Part shown: one piece after another, positions 53,532-62,521 of the stretch | Layout of the letters: every line of letters begins with the position of its first letter | Numbering within the stretch: the first letter of the stretch is position 1 | NCBI GenBank assembly: GCA_963751955.1 | Contig: CAVVWM010000003.1 | Location: 310,001 to 374,000, forward strand | Source: JABDIY01 sp963751955 | Lineage (GTDB): Bacteria > Actinomycetota > Acidimicrobiia > Acidimicrobiales > SZUA-35 | DNA: 64,000 nt | Direction: 5' to 3' | Program-made: the position numbers and the translations under genes | Notes under the pieces: generated by a model | What the model saw: only the letters and a program-made list of their open reading frames with translations | Database searches by the model: none | What the model was told of the DNA's origin: nothing

Positions 53532-54572
53532 ATGAGTGCACAGCGACCACGGGTATTCAGTGGAATCCAGCCGTCGGGATCAACGCACCTCGGGAACTAT
53601 CTGGGTGCACTGCGCAACTGGAAAGAGCTTCAACACCACACGGACTCGGTGTATTGCATCGTTGATCTCCATGCGCTCACCCTCCCCAAAGAGCCTGGAG
53701 AAGTTGCTGTCGGCACGATAAACATGACCCGGATGCTGCTCGCAGTGGGTCTCGATCCCGACATCAGCACCATTTTCGTGCAAAGCCACGTTCATCAGCA
53801 CGCCGAGTTGGGTTGGTTGGTGCAATGTCTCACCGGTTTCGGCGAACTGCGCCGCATGACCCAGTTCAAGGACAAAAGCGATCGCCTAGGCGGCTTGTCC
53901 GAGAGCGACGATGGAGGTCGAGGTGCTTCGAACGCATCCATAAGCGCTGGCCTGTTCACGTATCCAGCTCTGCAAGCTGCAGACATCCTGTTGTATGACA
54001 CCGACGTTGTGCCCGTGGGAGACGACCAGCGGCAACACATCGAGCTCACCCGAGACGTGGCACTCAGGATGAACAGCCGGTACGGCGCGGGAACGGTCGT
54101 GGTCCCCGAACATCGGATCCCTCCGGCCGGTGCTCGGGTGATGAACCTGCAACATCCTGACCAGAAGATGTCCAAGTCGGTCGGCAGCGAAACGGGCACG
54201 ATCGAGGTTCTGGACGAACCCAAGCAGATCGAGAAGAAAATCAAACGGGCGGTGACCGACAACGACGGTGAAGTGCGCTTTGACATTCAGCAAAAGCCCG
54301 GCGTTTCCAACCTCCTGTCGATCCTGGGCGCTGCAACGTCGGAGGATCCCGAGTCCTTGGCTGCGAACTACAACCAATATGGCCCACTGAAGAGCGATAC
54401 TGCCGCCGCCGTGATCGAGATGCTCGCTCCGGTCCAAGAGCGGTACCACGCCCTTAGTGATAGCGATGTTCTCGACGCGTTGGCGGTGGGAGCGGAGAAA
54501 GCATCGGCTGTCGCCGACGTCGTCATGCAACGGATCCGAACTGCCATTGGATTATTGTCACCTGCGCAATGA
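53532..54572 (+). CDS. trpS: Tryptophanyl-tRNA synthetase
   Basis: A 346-residue class I synthetase. The HIGH-like motif is in PSGSTHLGNYLGAL, VPVGDDQRQHIELTRD is the tryptophan-site region and KMSKS is in DQKMSKSVGS. Length is normal for bacterial TrpRS. No ribosome site is seen before the ATG, and the start is 15 bases from scpA, so a leaderless transcript is possible. The stop overlaps the following lipoprotein start by 4 bases. Confidence 0.96.
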   Translation: MSAQRPRVFSGIQPSGSTHLGNYLGALRNWKELQHHTDSVYCIVDLHALTLPKEPGEVAVGTINMTRMLLAVGLDPDISTIFVQSHVHQHAELGWLVQCLTGFGELRRMTQFKDKSDRLGGLSESDDGGRGASNASISAGLFTYPALQAADILLYDTDVVPVGDDQRQHIELTRDVALRMNSRYGAGTVVVPEHRIPPAGARVMNLQHPDQKMSKSVGSETGTIEVLDEPKQIEKKIKRAVTDNDGEVRFDIQQKPGVSNLLSILGAATSEDPESLAANYNQYGPLKSDTAAAVIEMLAPVQERYHALSDSDVLDALAVGAEKASAVADVVMQRIRTAIGLLSPAQ

Positions 54573-55666
54573 TTTCCCGGCCCGTCTCACTTCCTCACCT
54601 GCGGTGCGGCGTTTTGATCGCCGCGACGGTATGCCTGACGGTGACCGCATGCACGGCGGGTCCGATCGGTGACGCCGATGGCGAGCTTGTGATCGGAACG
54701 CTTCTTCCTCTCACGGGACCCCAGAGTGTCGAAGGAATTGCGTCCCAGGAGGCGTTGGATGCCCGGATTGTTGAGATCGCCGCTGCCAACGAGTTCGACC
54801 AACTGCAGATCCGCCTCGTCCACGCTGATGTGCGTTCGGACAATCTGCTCGTGCCCGCTGCGATCAGCGAACTCGAGGCCAACAACGTTGACGTCGTCAT
54901 CGGCCCTCCGAACAGCTCCCAAGACACCTTGGTCCGCGAGCAACTGGCAGGTATCGGTGCGGTTGTTCATCTCCCGCTCAGTCAGCCGGTCGAAGGGCAG
55001 GCGGTGATGATGGCTGATGCTCTGATCGCCGACGGCCACCAGATGGTCACGCTCATGACGCCGACCCCCACCCGAGCGAACATCGCCGACACACTCGCTG
55101 AACGTCTCGCCGAGAACGGTGGAACGCTCCTCACGAATGTCGAATTCGATCCCGAGGTCGAGCGGTTTGATCCCGAAGTCGCTCTCGCTGCCACAGACGA
55201 CTCCACGGCGGTACTCGTCTTTGGCGCAGGCTCCTCACAATCGCTGATCGATGCGCTGGAGACTGTCGGTGCCGGCCCGTCAAATCGCACGGTATACCTC
55301 CTGGGGAATACCGCCGGAGTTCAACCCAGGCCCGGTCTCCGTCTGATCGAACCGTTGGCTCCGATGGCTGACCGTGTCATGGATCGGTTGGTTGTAGCAG
55401 CGTTGGCGGCAGCCAAAGCAAATACCGACGACCCGGCCACTGTTGCCGGAGCTGTTCAAAGCGTCGTAAACGGGAACACATTGTGCTCGTCGTTCGCCAA
55501 CTGTCTGAACTCCTTACGGAGCGAAGGAACTGTGCAGTTCGCCGGGAAGGGGGCCAACGGCTACACCGATGCGGGAGCCCCCACGGCCGTCCCGTATCGA
55601 CTGATCGCATTCACTGTTGATGGGGAGATCGATGAGACCACAAGCCGGGTGATCACCTCCGGCTAG
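54569..55666 (+). CDS. Periplasmic-binding-type lipoprotein
   Basis: A 365-residue protein with a lipoprotein signal: hydrophobic stretch CGVLIAATVCLTVTAC with the lipid-accepting C28. The mature part has a type I periplasmic-binding fold, with ELVIGTLLPLTGPQ and VDVVIGPPNSSQDT resembling branched-chain amino acid receptors. No permease or ATPase gene is adjacent, so transport, sensing or another binding role cannot be chosen. It is coupled to trpS by ATGA and its stop overlaps the convergent HD gene stop by 4 bases. Confidence 0.82.
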   Translation: MISRPVSLPHLRCGVLIAATVCLTVTACTAGPIGDADGELVIGTLLPLTGPQSVEGIASQEALDARIVEIAAANEFDQLQIRLVHADVRSDNLLVPAAISELEANNVDVVIGPPNSSQDTLVREQLAGIGAVVHLPLSQPVEGQAVMMADALIADGHQMVTLMTPTPTRANIADTLAERLAENGGTLLTNVEFDPEVERFDPEVALAATDDSTAVLVFGAGSSQSLIDALETVGAGPSNRTVYLLGNTAGVQPRPGLRLIEPLAPMADRVMDRLVVAALAAAKANTDDPATVAGAVQSVVNGNTLCSSFANCLNSLRSEGTVQFAGKGANGYTDAGAPTAVPYRLIAFTVDGEIDETTSRVITSG

Positions 55667-56229
55667 TCGTCGTCGCATTCCTTCAGCACGAGACCGAGGG
55701 CCGGATCTACGGTCCAGTTCTCGATCGGGGCGTGATGTTCTGCTGCCCACGCCGCAGTGAAATCCGCAGAACCGGCGGCGCCAAGGAGGTCTCGGCCCAA
55801 CTCGGGATGAATCCGATACTGACCCAGTTTTTGGAAGACTTCTAACTTGCCGAGCCCGCGCCCCGAGGCCCATCCGAAAGCGAAGCGGCTCCGAAAGGGG
55901 CCCGGCACCACACCCCAGAACATGGTGGCGAATACCCGGGCATAAGTTCGGTAGCCACATACCAACTTCCCCACATCGTGTAGAACAGCGGCGGCGACAA
56001 CCGGCCGATCGACCTCGGGCAGGCGTCTCTCAACATCCCGAGCCACCTGCAGTGAGTGGCGTTGATCAGCTGGGCTCAATTGGGCCCACAACTCCTCTTC
56101 CTCGGGCAGCAGATGACTTCTCACCCACTGATCGTCTTCGACCGTTGGTCTGTCGTCGGACAGTGATGCAAAAAATCTGCGCGCCAAATGCCGAGCCTGA
56201 ACAATCCGAGTTCGGAGAACGACCAGCAT
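55663..56229 (-). CDS. HD-domain hydrolase
   Basis: A 188-residue protein with the HD motif: HSLQVARDVE, then VAAAVLHDVGKL, and a late HHAPIENW. HD proteins cleave phosphoesters, often of nucleotides; the substrate is unknown. It follows the Nudix gene by 5 bases, so the two may be one transcript behind pyrG. Confidence 0.85.
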   Translation of the reverse strand: MLVVLRTRIVQARHLARRFFASLSDDRPTVEDDQWVRSHLLPEEEELWAQLSPADQRHSLQVARDVERRLPEVDRPVVAAAVLHDVGKLVCGYRTYARVFATMFWGVVPGPFRSRFAFGWASGRGLGKLEVFQKLGQYRIHPELGRDLLGAAGSADFTAAWAAEHHAPIENWTVDPALGLVLKECDDD

Positions 56230-56234
56230 CGGAC

Positions 56235-56777
56235 CTACAACCCCAGCTTGTGGGCGGCTGCCAGCACACCAATGATCGTCTTGGCGTCGGTAATGGAACC
56301 GTTCAGCGCCATCTCCACCGCGGTCCCAAGCGGGAATTTCTGCACGATCATGTGGGCTTCCTCCGGTCCGTCATGACGGACCGGCACTTCGCTGAGCTCG
56401 GTACACAAGAAGATCGTTTGGTACTCGTCGCAGAAACCGGGCGAGTGGTGCAGCGAGATGAGAAACTCAACCTTGGCTGATGTGCGGCCAATTTCTTCTT
56501 CCAGCTCGCGCACCACCGTTTCCTCGAGAGGTTCTCCCGGGATGTCGAGTTTGCCCGCCGGTAGTTCCCACATGTCGTTCCTGATCGGTGCCCGGAACTG
56601 TTTGACCAGCCAGACCGAACTGTCCTCCATCGCTACAGCTGAAACGGCACCGGGATGTTTGACCACGTCGCGCCGCATCTCGTCCCCGTCGGGGGTAGTG
56701 AAGTAGCTGTTGTAGAACCCGACGACGTGGCCTTGGTGTATGAGCTCATCCCGGAGGTGCTGGAAGTTTTGGCTCAC
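56235..56777 (-). CDS. Nudix hydrolase, ADP-ribose pyrophosphatase-like
   Basis: A 180-residue enzyme. The Nudix box G-x5-E-x7-RELxEEIG is complete (GKLDIPGEPLEETVVRE, then LEEEIG). SVWLVKQFRAPIRNDMWELP and a downstream acidic tail are typical of ADP-ribose pyrophosphatases. It clears ADP-ribose or related metabolites. It follows pyrG by 4 bases. Confidence 0.9.
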   Translation of the reverse strand: MSQNFQHLRDELIHQGHVVGFYNSYFTTPDGDEMRRDVVKHPGAVSAVAMEDSSVWLVKQFRAPIRNDMWELPAGKLDIPGEPLEETVVRELEEEIGRTSAKVEFLISLHHSPGFCDEYQTIFLCTELSEVPVRHDGPEEAHMIVQKFPLGTAVEMALNGSITDAKTIIGVLAAAHKLGL

Positions 56778-56781
56778 AGAT

Positions 56782-58455
56782 CTAGTCCAGGGTGATCGAG
56801 ATCTGATCCGAAACCGGCCGCGCCGCGTCGAAGCGGTCTGGATCCTGGATCTCGGCTCGCTCGAGGGCAGCCTGAATGAAGCCGTCGAACAGCGGAGCGG
56901 GTCGGTTGGGACGGCTCTTCAGCTCGGGGTGTGCCTGAGTTCCGATCCAGAACGGGTGGTTTGGCAGCTCGATGAATTCCACCAGCTTCCCATCGGGCGA
57001 CATGCCCGATGTGGACAAGCCCCATTCCAGAAACTGTGATTGGTACCGCGGGTTGAACTCGTAACGATGGCGGTGGCGCTCTTGAACAACGGGTCGACCG
57101 TAGAGCTTGGCGACCTGGGAGCCTTCTTGCAGCACAGCCACGTAGGCACCAAGGCGCATGGTGCCACCCTTGTCTTCCACAGATCTCTGACTTTCCATCA
57201 GATCGATTACCGGGTGAGGCGTGACCACATCGGACCGGTTGAACTCGCTGCTGTTGGCGCCATGCAGACCCATTGCGTTGCGGGCGTATTCGATGGTCAT
57301 CACCTGCATGCCCAGGCATAGACCAAGGCAGGGGATGCCGTGTTCTCGGGTGTATCCGGCAGCGGCGATCTTGCCCTCGATACCGCGTTCACCAAAGCCG
57401 CCGGGAAGGACGACTCCATCGAGATGGCTCAGCTGCTCCACAACCAGCATCCCCTCTACGTGGTCGCTCATGATCCAGTCGATTTCGAGATCGACCTCGT
57501 GAGCGAATGCAGCATGACGCAGTGCTTCGGCGACCGAGAGGTAGGCATCAGGCAGCGACACGTACTTGCCCACGATGCCGATTCGAAGGGGTTTCCAGGC
57601 TCGTTCGACCCGCCGGACCAAGGCCTTCCATGGCTCGAGTTCCGCTTCGCCAACTTCGAGTCCGAGGATCTTGCAGACGTAGGCGTCCAACCCACCGGCG
57701 TGCATCCGGAGTGGAATCTCGTAGAGGCTGGAGGCGTCGGGAGCGGTGATTATGCCCTCGATCGGCACATCACAAAGGCTGGAGATCTTCTCCCGCAATG
57801 GATCGGGAATCTCTCGATCCGACCGACAGACAATCACGTCGGGCTGGATTCCGCGGCTTCGAAGCTCGGTGACGCTGTGCTGGGTCGGCTTGGTCTTCTG
57901 CTCGCCGGCTGGTCCGATGTAGGGAACCAGAGTGACGTGGACGTAACACACGTTCTGGCGGCCGACATCGAGGCGGTACTGCCGGATCGCTTCGAGGAAC
58001 GGAAGAATCTCGATGTCACCCACCGTGCCCCCTACCTCGGTGATCACGACGTCGACGTCATTGCTGGCCAGGTTGGCGATGCGTTCTTTGATCTCGTTGG
58101 TGATGTGTGGGATCACTTGGACGGTTTCGCCCAGGTATTCACCACGCCGTTCCTTGGCGATGACGCTGCTGTAGACCGAACCCGTTGTGGTGTTCGAGGC
58201 TTGCGTGAGGTTCTCGTCCACAAACCGCTCGTAGTGGCCGAGGTCGAGGTCGGTTTCGCCCCCGTCGTCGGTGACGAACACCTCGCCGTGCTCGAAGGGG
58301 TTCATTGTCCCCGGATCAACGTTGAGGTACGGATCCAGCTTCTGCAGCGTGACCCTCAAACCACGTGCCTTGAGGAGATTGCCGAGGGAAGAGGCGGTAA
58401 GGCCCTTCCCCAGCGAACTTACGACTCCTCCTGTAACGAAGATGTGTTTGGTCAC
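56782..58455 (-). CDS. pyrG: CTP synthase
   Basis: A 557-residue enzyme that makes CTP from UTP, ATP and glutamine. The synthase domain begins IFVTGGVVSSLGKGLTAS; the glutaminase domain has its catalytic Cys in GLCLGMQ and the late His-Glu pair in AHPELKSRP. Length is typical. First gene of the pyrG-Nudix-HD run, divergent from the AcuI-like gene. Confidence 0.97.
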   Translation of the reverse strand: MTKHIFVTGGVVSSLGKGLTASSLGNLLKARGLRVTLQKLDPYLNVDPGTMNPFEHGEVFVTDDGGETDLDLGHYERFVDENLTQASNTTTGSVYSSVIAKERRGEYLGETVQVIPHITNEIKERIANLASNDVDVVITEVGGTVGDIEILPFLEAIRQYRLDVGRQNVCYVHVTLVPYIGPAGEQKTKPTQHSVTELRSRGIQPDVIVCRSDREIPDPLREKISSLCDVPIEGIITAPDASSLYEIPLRMHAGGLDAYVCKILGLEVGEAELEPWKALVRRVERAWKPLRIGIVGKYVSLPDAYLSVAEALRHAAFAHEVDLEIDWIMSDHVEGMLVVEQLSHLDGVVLPGGFGERGIEGKIAAAGYTREHGIPCLGLCLGMQVMTIEYARNAMGLHGANSSEFNRSDVVTPHPVIDLMESQRSVEDKGGTMRLGAYVAVLQEGSQVAKLYGRPVVQERHRHRYEFNPRYQSQFLEWGLSTSGMSPDGKLVEFIELPNHPFWIGTQAHPELKSRPNRPAPLFDGFIQAALERAEIQDPDRFDAARPVSDQISITLD

Positions 58456-58524
58456 GTCGGCCCCATTTCTGCAAATCCACTCTCCGTTTGGTCAAGGTAG
58501 CCGTTGGGAGTACGTTCCAGACTC

Positions 58525-59526
58525 ATGACCTTCAAAGCTCTCCTTCTTTCCGAGGACTCATCTGGAGCGAAACCCACTGTTTCCGCAGCGATGACCGACC
58601 TCGCCGACGATGCGCTTCCCGAGGTGGCAAATCCGGTGACGATCTCGGTTGAGTATTCATCACTCAACTACAAGGACGGCATGGTGCTCAAGGGAATTGG
58701 GCGTTTGGTGCGCACATACCCCCATATTCCTGGTGTCGACCTCGCTGGCACGGTGGTCGATTCGGCCGATGGCCGCTACCAGCTCGGTGACCAGGTGCTG
58801 TGTACCGGCTGGCGGGTTGGCGAGATGCACTGGGGTGGTTACGCCCAGCGGGCACGACTCAATGCAGACTGGCTCGTTCCTGTTCCCACGGGTATGTCGA
58901 CCAAAGATGTCATGGCGATCGGAACTGCGGGCTTCACATCCATGCAGGCGCTCGACGCGCTCGAATCCCATGGGGTGAACAAGGGCGATCCGGTCTTGGT
59001 GACGGGTGCCTCGGGCGGTGTGGGGTCATCGGCGATCATGTGGGGTGCAGCCTTGGGGCACCACATGGTGGCGAGTACCGGCCGGGTCGAGAACTCAGAC
59101 CACCTGCGAGCCATCGGCGCCGCTGATGTCATCGACCGCGCTGAACTGTCCGAAGCGCCGGATCGACCCCTTCTCAAGGAGCGATGGGTTGGCTGTGTCG
59201 ATGCCGTGGGCGGTGACACGCTGGCTCATGTGCTGGCGGAGATGACCTACGGAGGATCGGTTGCCGCGTGCGGCCTGGCCGGTGGCAATGCGCTCAAAAC
59301 GACGGTCATTCCATTCCTGCTCAGAGCGGTGAACCTCCTTGGCATCGACTCGGTCATGGCTCCTTTCGAGGAACGGCAACGAATCTGGGCCAGAATCGCC
59401 GACGCCTTCGATCCTGGTGCCTTGGCGTCGATCACAACCGAGGTTCCCTTGTCCGAGATCGTATCGAACGCTCCAAAGATCCTGGCCGGCCAAACCAAAG
59501 GTCGGACAGTCGTCGCCACGTCCTGA
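58525..59526 (+). CDS. acuI: YhdH/AcuI-type quinone oxidoreductase (acryloyl-CoA reductase-like)
   Basis: About 333 residues of the zinc-independent medium-chain dehydrogenase family. SSLNYKDGMVLKGIGRLVR and YPHIPGVDLAGTV are the AcuI/YhdH signature; the NADPH site is VTGASGGVGSSAI. AcuI reduces acryloyl-CoA to propionyl-CoA and is used in acrylate and DMSP breakdown in marine bacteria, but the family also covers general quinone reductases. No other DMSP gene is in the window. The ATG at 58525 is favoured over one at 58504. Confidence 0.88.
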   Translation: MTFKALLLSEDSSGAKPTVSAAMTDLADDALPEVANPVTISVEYSSLNYKDGMVLKGIGRLVRTYPHIPGVDLAGTVVDSADGRYQLGDQVLCTGWRVGEMHWGGYAQRARLNADWLVPVPTGMSTKDVMAIGTAGFTSMQALDALESHGVNKGDPVLVTGASGGVGSSAIMWGAALGHHMVASTGRVENSDHLRAIGAADVIDRAELSEAPDRPLLKERWVGCVDAVGGDTLAHVLAEMTYGGSVAACGLAGGNALKTTVIPFLLRAVNLLGIDSVMAPFEERQRIWARIADAFDPGALASITTEVPLSEIVSNAPKILAGQTKGRTVVATS

Positions 59527-59529
59527 CCG

Positions 59530-60033
59530 ATGAACCGTCATGTGGTGATCGCCGGCTTCATGGGCATCGGGAAGACCACGGCCGCGACCGGTGTCGCCCA
59601 AGCGTTATCGCTGCCACACCGGGACTCCGATGAAGACCTCCAACGCCTCCTCGGTCGAACCGGCAAGCAGGTAGCCGATGCGCTCGGTGTCGAAGAACTG
59701 CACCGACTTGAGTCTGCTGTGCTTCTCGGGGCGCTGGCCTCACCCGGCCGACTCGTGATCAGCGCGGCCGCATCTACCGTTGAGGATCCGATGTGTCGGG
59801 CTGCTCTGGGTCGAGTTGCCGTGACGGTTGTAGTGGATGCCCCTATCGATGTAATTCTCGAACGCAGCACCGCCGGCTCTCACCGGCGTGACATCGACAG
59901 AGCTCAGCTCGAACAGTTGGTGAGGCAGAGAGATCCACTCTTCCACGAGGTGGCCGACATGATCGTGTCAGCTGCCCAGGAGCCGTCGGCTGTGGTGGAG
60001 GAAATCCTGGCCTTTCTTGCCGGTATCAGCTGA
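59530..60033 (+). CDS. Shikimate kinase-like P-loop kinase with an altered GGG motif
   Basis: A 167-residue protein with a P-loop GFMGIGKTTAA, an acidic pair in RDSDEDLQRLLG, and an arginine-rich lid HRRDID. This is the layout of AroK. However the GGG motif that contacts shikimate is replaced here by AAA (ISAAAST), so shikimate binding is uncertain. A different small-molecule kinase is possible. It follows the AcuI-like gene by 3 bases. Confidence 0.75.
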   Translation: MNRHVVIAGFMGIGKTTAATGVAQALSLPHRDSDEDLQRLLGRTGKQVADALGVEELHRLESAVLLGALASPGRLVISAAASTVEDPMCRAALGRVAVTVVVDAPIDVILERSTAGSHRRDIDRAQLEQLVRQRDPLFHEVADMIVSAAQEPSAVVEEILAFLAGIS

Positions 60034-60144
60034 TCGAACATGCGGTCCATCGAGTCCAGAACGACATGTGAAACCTGATCTGTTGGTCAGGACTCGGCCA
60101 TCGACCGATACAGCACACTGTGGTCACAGCCGTGTACGGGCTGT

Positions 60145-61014
60145 TCAGGCCACCGGTGGAAGCCCCATTGGGTTTTCGATCGGAATCAATCCCGAGTCAT
60201 TTATCGCACGGGCGCATCGCTCGAGTGTCTCGGTGAGGCGAGCCAACTCTTGGGCCGTAGTTGAATCGAGCGGAGGATCAGCGAGGTTGTTGGTCAATCC
60301 TTCGACCCGAGCCCGGAGCGAGGTCCCTTCGGCAGTGAGTCGGCCATCGGCCAGGAGACCGCGCATCGTCAACTTCTCCTTGGCCGCCTCCCATTCGTCC
60401 TGCTCGAAACCTCGGGCCAGAACGAACATGTCCTCGGGCAGGCCTTGCTCGGTCAGTAGAAGGATGTGGGCCTCTGGCCCGCTGATCCCTTCGGCCGCGA
60501 GAGCGATCACGTGGCCATCGCCTCGGTGTTCTCGCAGGGTCGTGCACAGCTGCCATAGCCGCTCAACGGGTTCATCGGGAAGCTCAAGTGCGGCGTTTGC
60601 GGCGAAGAGTGGACGTCCCAGCCCATCACACGCGGAGACCATTTTCTCGAGGAGGGGTACCGCGTGTTCTGCAGTTTCGGTGATCCGATCATCAAGCTTC
60701 CTGAGCCCAGCGGCTGCACTGGTGCGACGTGCCAGCAGCAGTGAGTCAGGTGAGGCGAAGGACCACGCGTCGGGGATCGCTCGACGAACGCGCGATTCTG
60801 CGAAGTTGGCAAACGTCGCCTGCACTACCCCGGCAGAAACGGCGCCCATCGGGGCTGCCCGGAACCCGAAATACCCCATCCAGTAACCCTTGAGCCCGGC
60901 GTCCTTTGCGGCCTGAGCTGCTTCCGCAGCGAAGTAGGTCACGGCATGAATCGTTTCGTATCGCATCCAGAGGTGGCGCGCCCGGTGAGCAGTCATCGGG
61001 AACCACTTTGCCAT
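60145..61014 (-). CDS. SCO6745 family protein
   Basis: A 289-residue soluble protein of the actinobacterial SCO6745 group. An N-terminal helical part (RYETIHAVTYFAAEAAQAAK, then GYWMGYFGFRAAPMG) is followed by a winged-helix-like C-terminal region (EWEAAKEKLTMRGLL, TAEGTSLRARVEGLTN). Function is unknown; a MarR-like DNA-binding role is suggested only by the C-terminal fold. ATG at 61014; an internal ATG at 60996 is possible. The large plus-strand frame opposite it is an artefact of GC content. Confidence 0.82.
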   Translation of the reverse strand: MAKWFPMTAHRARHLWMRYETIHAVTYFAAEAAQAAKDAGLKGYWMGYFGFRAAPMGAVSAGVVQATFANFAESRVRRAIPDAWSFASPDSLLLARRTSAAAGLRKLDDRITETAEHAVPLLEKMVSACDGLGRPLFAANAALELPDEPVERLWQLCTTLREHRGDGHVIALAAEGISGPEAHILLLTEQGLPEDMFVLARGFEQDEWEAAKEKLTMRGLLADGRLTAEGTSLRARVEGLTNNLADPPLDSTTAQELARLTETLERCARAINDSGLIPIENPMGLPPVA

Positions 61015-61064
61015 GGAGACCCACGCAGTTCTCCATTATCGAACTCGTACTTCACCGGAGATAC

Positions 61065-62257
61065 ATGGCAACCGAAGTCACAACCGACTATCTGGTGGTT
61101 GGCAGCGGCGCAGTGGGGATGGCGTTTGCGGACATCCTCGTCAGCGAAACAGCCGCTGACATGATCATCGTCGAGTTCGCTACTACCCGATGTGCGACTA
61201 TCACGGTGACGGCAACTTCGTCCACAAGCTCACGGGCGAGGAATTTCACGTGGAGTCCGGAAAGACCGTGGACTGCACCTACCTCAACACCACGGTGCCC
61301 TCCACGCATACACCGAACTTCGAAGTAGCCGAGGGCGTTGACTTCATGCCACTGAACGACCTGCCAAACCTCGTGGCAGCGGCGGACCGGTATGTCATTG
61401 TCGGAGGGGGCAAAACCGGAATCGATGCGATCCTGTGGTTGCTCGAACAGGGAACCACCCAGACATGATCACCTGGATCAACTCTCGCGACGCTTGGCTG
61501 CTCAATCGGCGCAACACTCAACCAAGCGCAGAGTTCTTTGAGGACACCATCGGCGCCCAAGCCAACCAGTTCGAAGCGATCGTCAACGCAAGTTCGGCGC
61601 AGGACATGTTTCGACGGCTGGAAGCGTGCGGCTACTTCCTTCGTGTCGACCCTGACGTATGGCCCACGATGTTTCACGGAGCCACGATCAGCGAACTCGA
61701 ATTGGCCGAACTGCGTCGACTCGACGACATTGTTCGACTCGGCCGAGTACAGAGGCGATAGAGGATTGGACGCGACAACGTCATTCTTGACAAGGGCACG
61801 ATTGCATCGACACGCTGGAACACTGTCCGTCGACTGCTCGGCCAGCGCGATCACCAACCTGGAGATGAAGCCGATCTTTCAAGGTGATCTGATCACACCG
61901 CAAACGGTCCGCTCATACCAGCCAGTTTTCAGTGCCGCGTTTGTCGCCCATGTGGAGGCCACGTATGAGACCGAAGAAGAGAAGAACCATCTGTGCGCCG
62001 TGGTTCCACTGCCCAACTCCAACCTCGACTACATGAAGCTGACACTGGCGTTCATGACCAACCAGTACAACTGGGGGCAGGATCCCGAGATCCGCGCCTG
62101 GCTGCTCGACAATAGGCTCGACGGGTTCTCAAAGATGGTTAGCGATATCGACGAGAACGATGAGGCCAAACGGGCGATTCTCCGCAAGCTGCGGGACAAC
62201 TCGATGCCCGCCGCGATACGCCTGACCGAGTTGATCGCCGAAACCGAAGCGGCGTGA
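61065..62257 (+). pseudogene. Decayed FAD/NAD(P)-binding oxidoreductase gene
   Basis: Starts well: CGGAGAT ribosome site, then TDYLVVGSGAVGMAFADIL. After MIIVEF (about 61179) a jump leads to YYPMCDYHGDGNFVHKL in another frame, omitting roughly 100 codons that carry the GGHW-type FAD segment. RYVIVGGGKTGIDAILWLL follows, then breaks near 61450 (into MITWINSRDAWLLNR), near 61760 and near 61820 before NLEMKPIFQGDLITPQTVRS and the C-terminus. One deletion and about three further frame changes mean no functional protein is made. The intact family has about 480 residues and an unknown substrate. Confidence 0.85.
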
Positions 62258-62431
62258 GGCAACTCAAAACGCCTCGGAGCAATCTCCAGCCCGCACAAGG
62301 AAATCCTCGACAGCCTGTGCGACATCCGAATCCCGCTGAGCATGACACGCTCCGACGCAGAGACCATTGCCGCAATCGTCATTGGATCCCTCGACCAAGA
62401 AGCGCCAGGACCCTTTTCAGTCGACAGTTAG
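62258..62431 (+). pseudogene. C-terminal fragment of an unidentified gene
   Basis: From just after the flavoprotein remnant to a TAG at 62431 one frame reads KRLGAISSPHKEILDSL, then DIRIPLSMTRSDAETIAAIV. It looks like a genuine protein C-terminus, faintly like DegT-type aminotransferase ends, but has no start or ribosome site. I take it as the remnant of a deleted gene. Confidence 0.4.
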
Positions 62432-62446
62432 ACCGAACCTCGTGTA

Positions 62447-62463
62447 AGTTAGAGCCACTAACT
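62447..62463. promoter_or_regulatory. Inverted repeat upstream of the aminotransferase gene
   Basis: AGTTAG-AGCCA-CTAACT is a perfect 6-bp inverted repeat with a 5-base spacer, 58 bases before the aminotransferase ATG. It is a reasonable operator site for a dimeric regulator. Confidence 0.35.
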
Positions 62464-62521
62464 GAGGCTATGTCACATGCCGTATTCAACCTCAGCCCTC
62501 AACGCCGTGGAGGTGTATGCC

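Noticed and set aside
60017..60886. Long plus-strand open frame opposite the SCO6745-like gene
   Set aside because: Arg/Ser-rich composition, no ribosome site, and it is fully antisense to a gene with family-like sequence.
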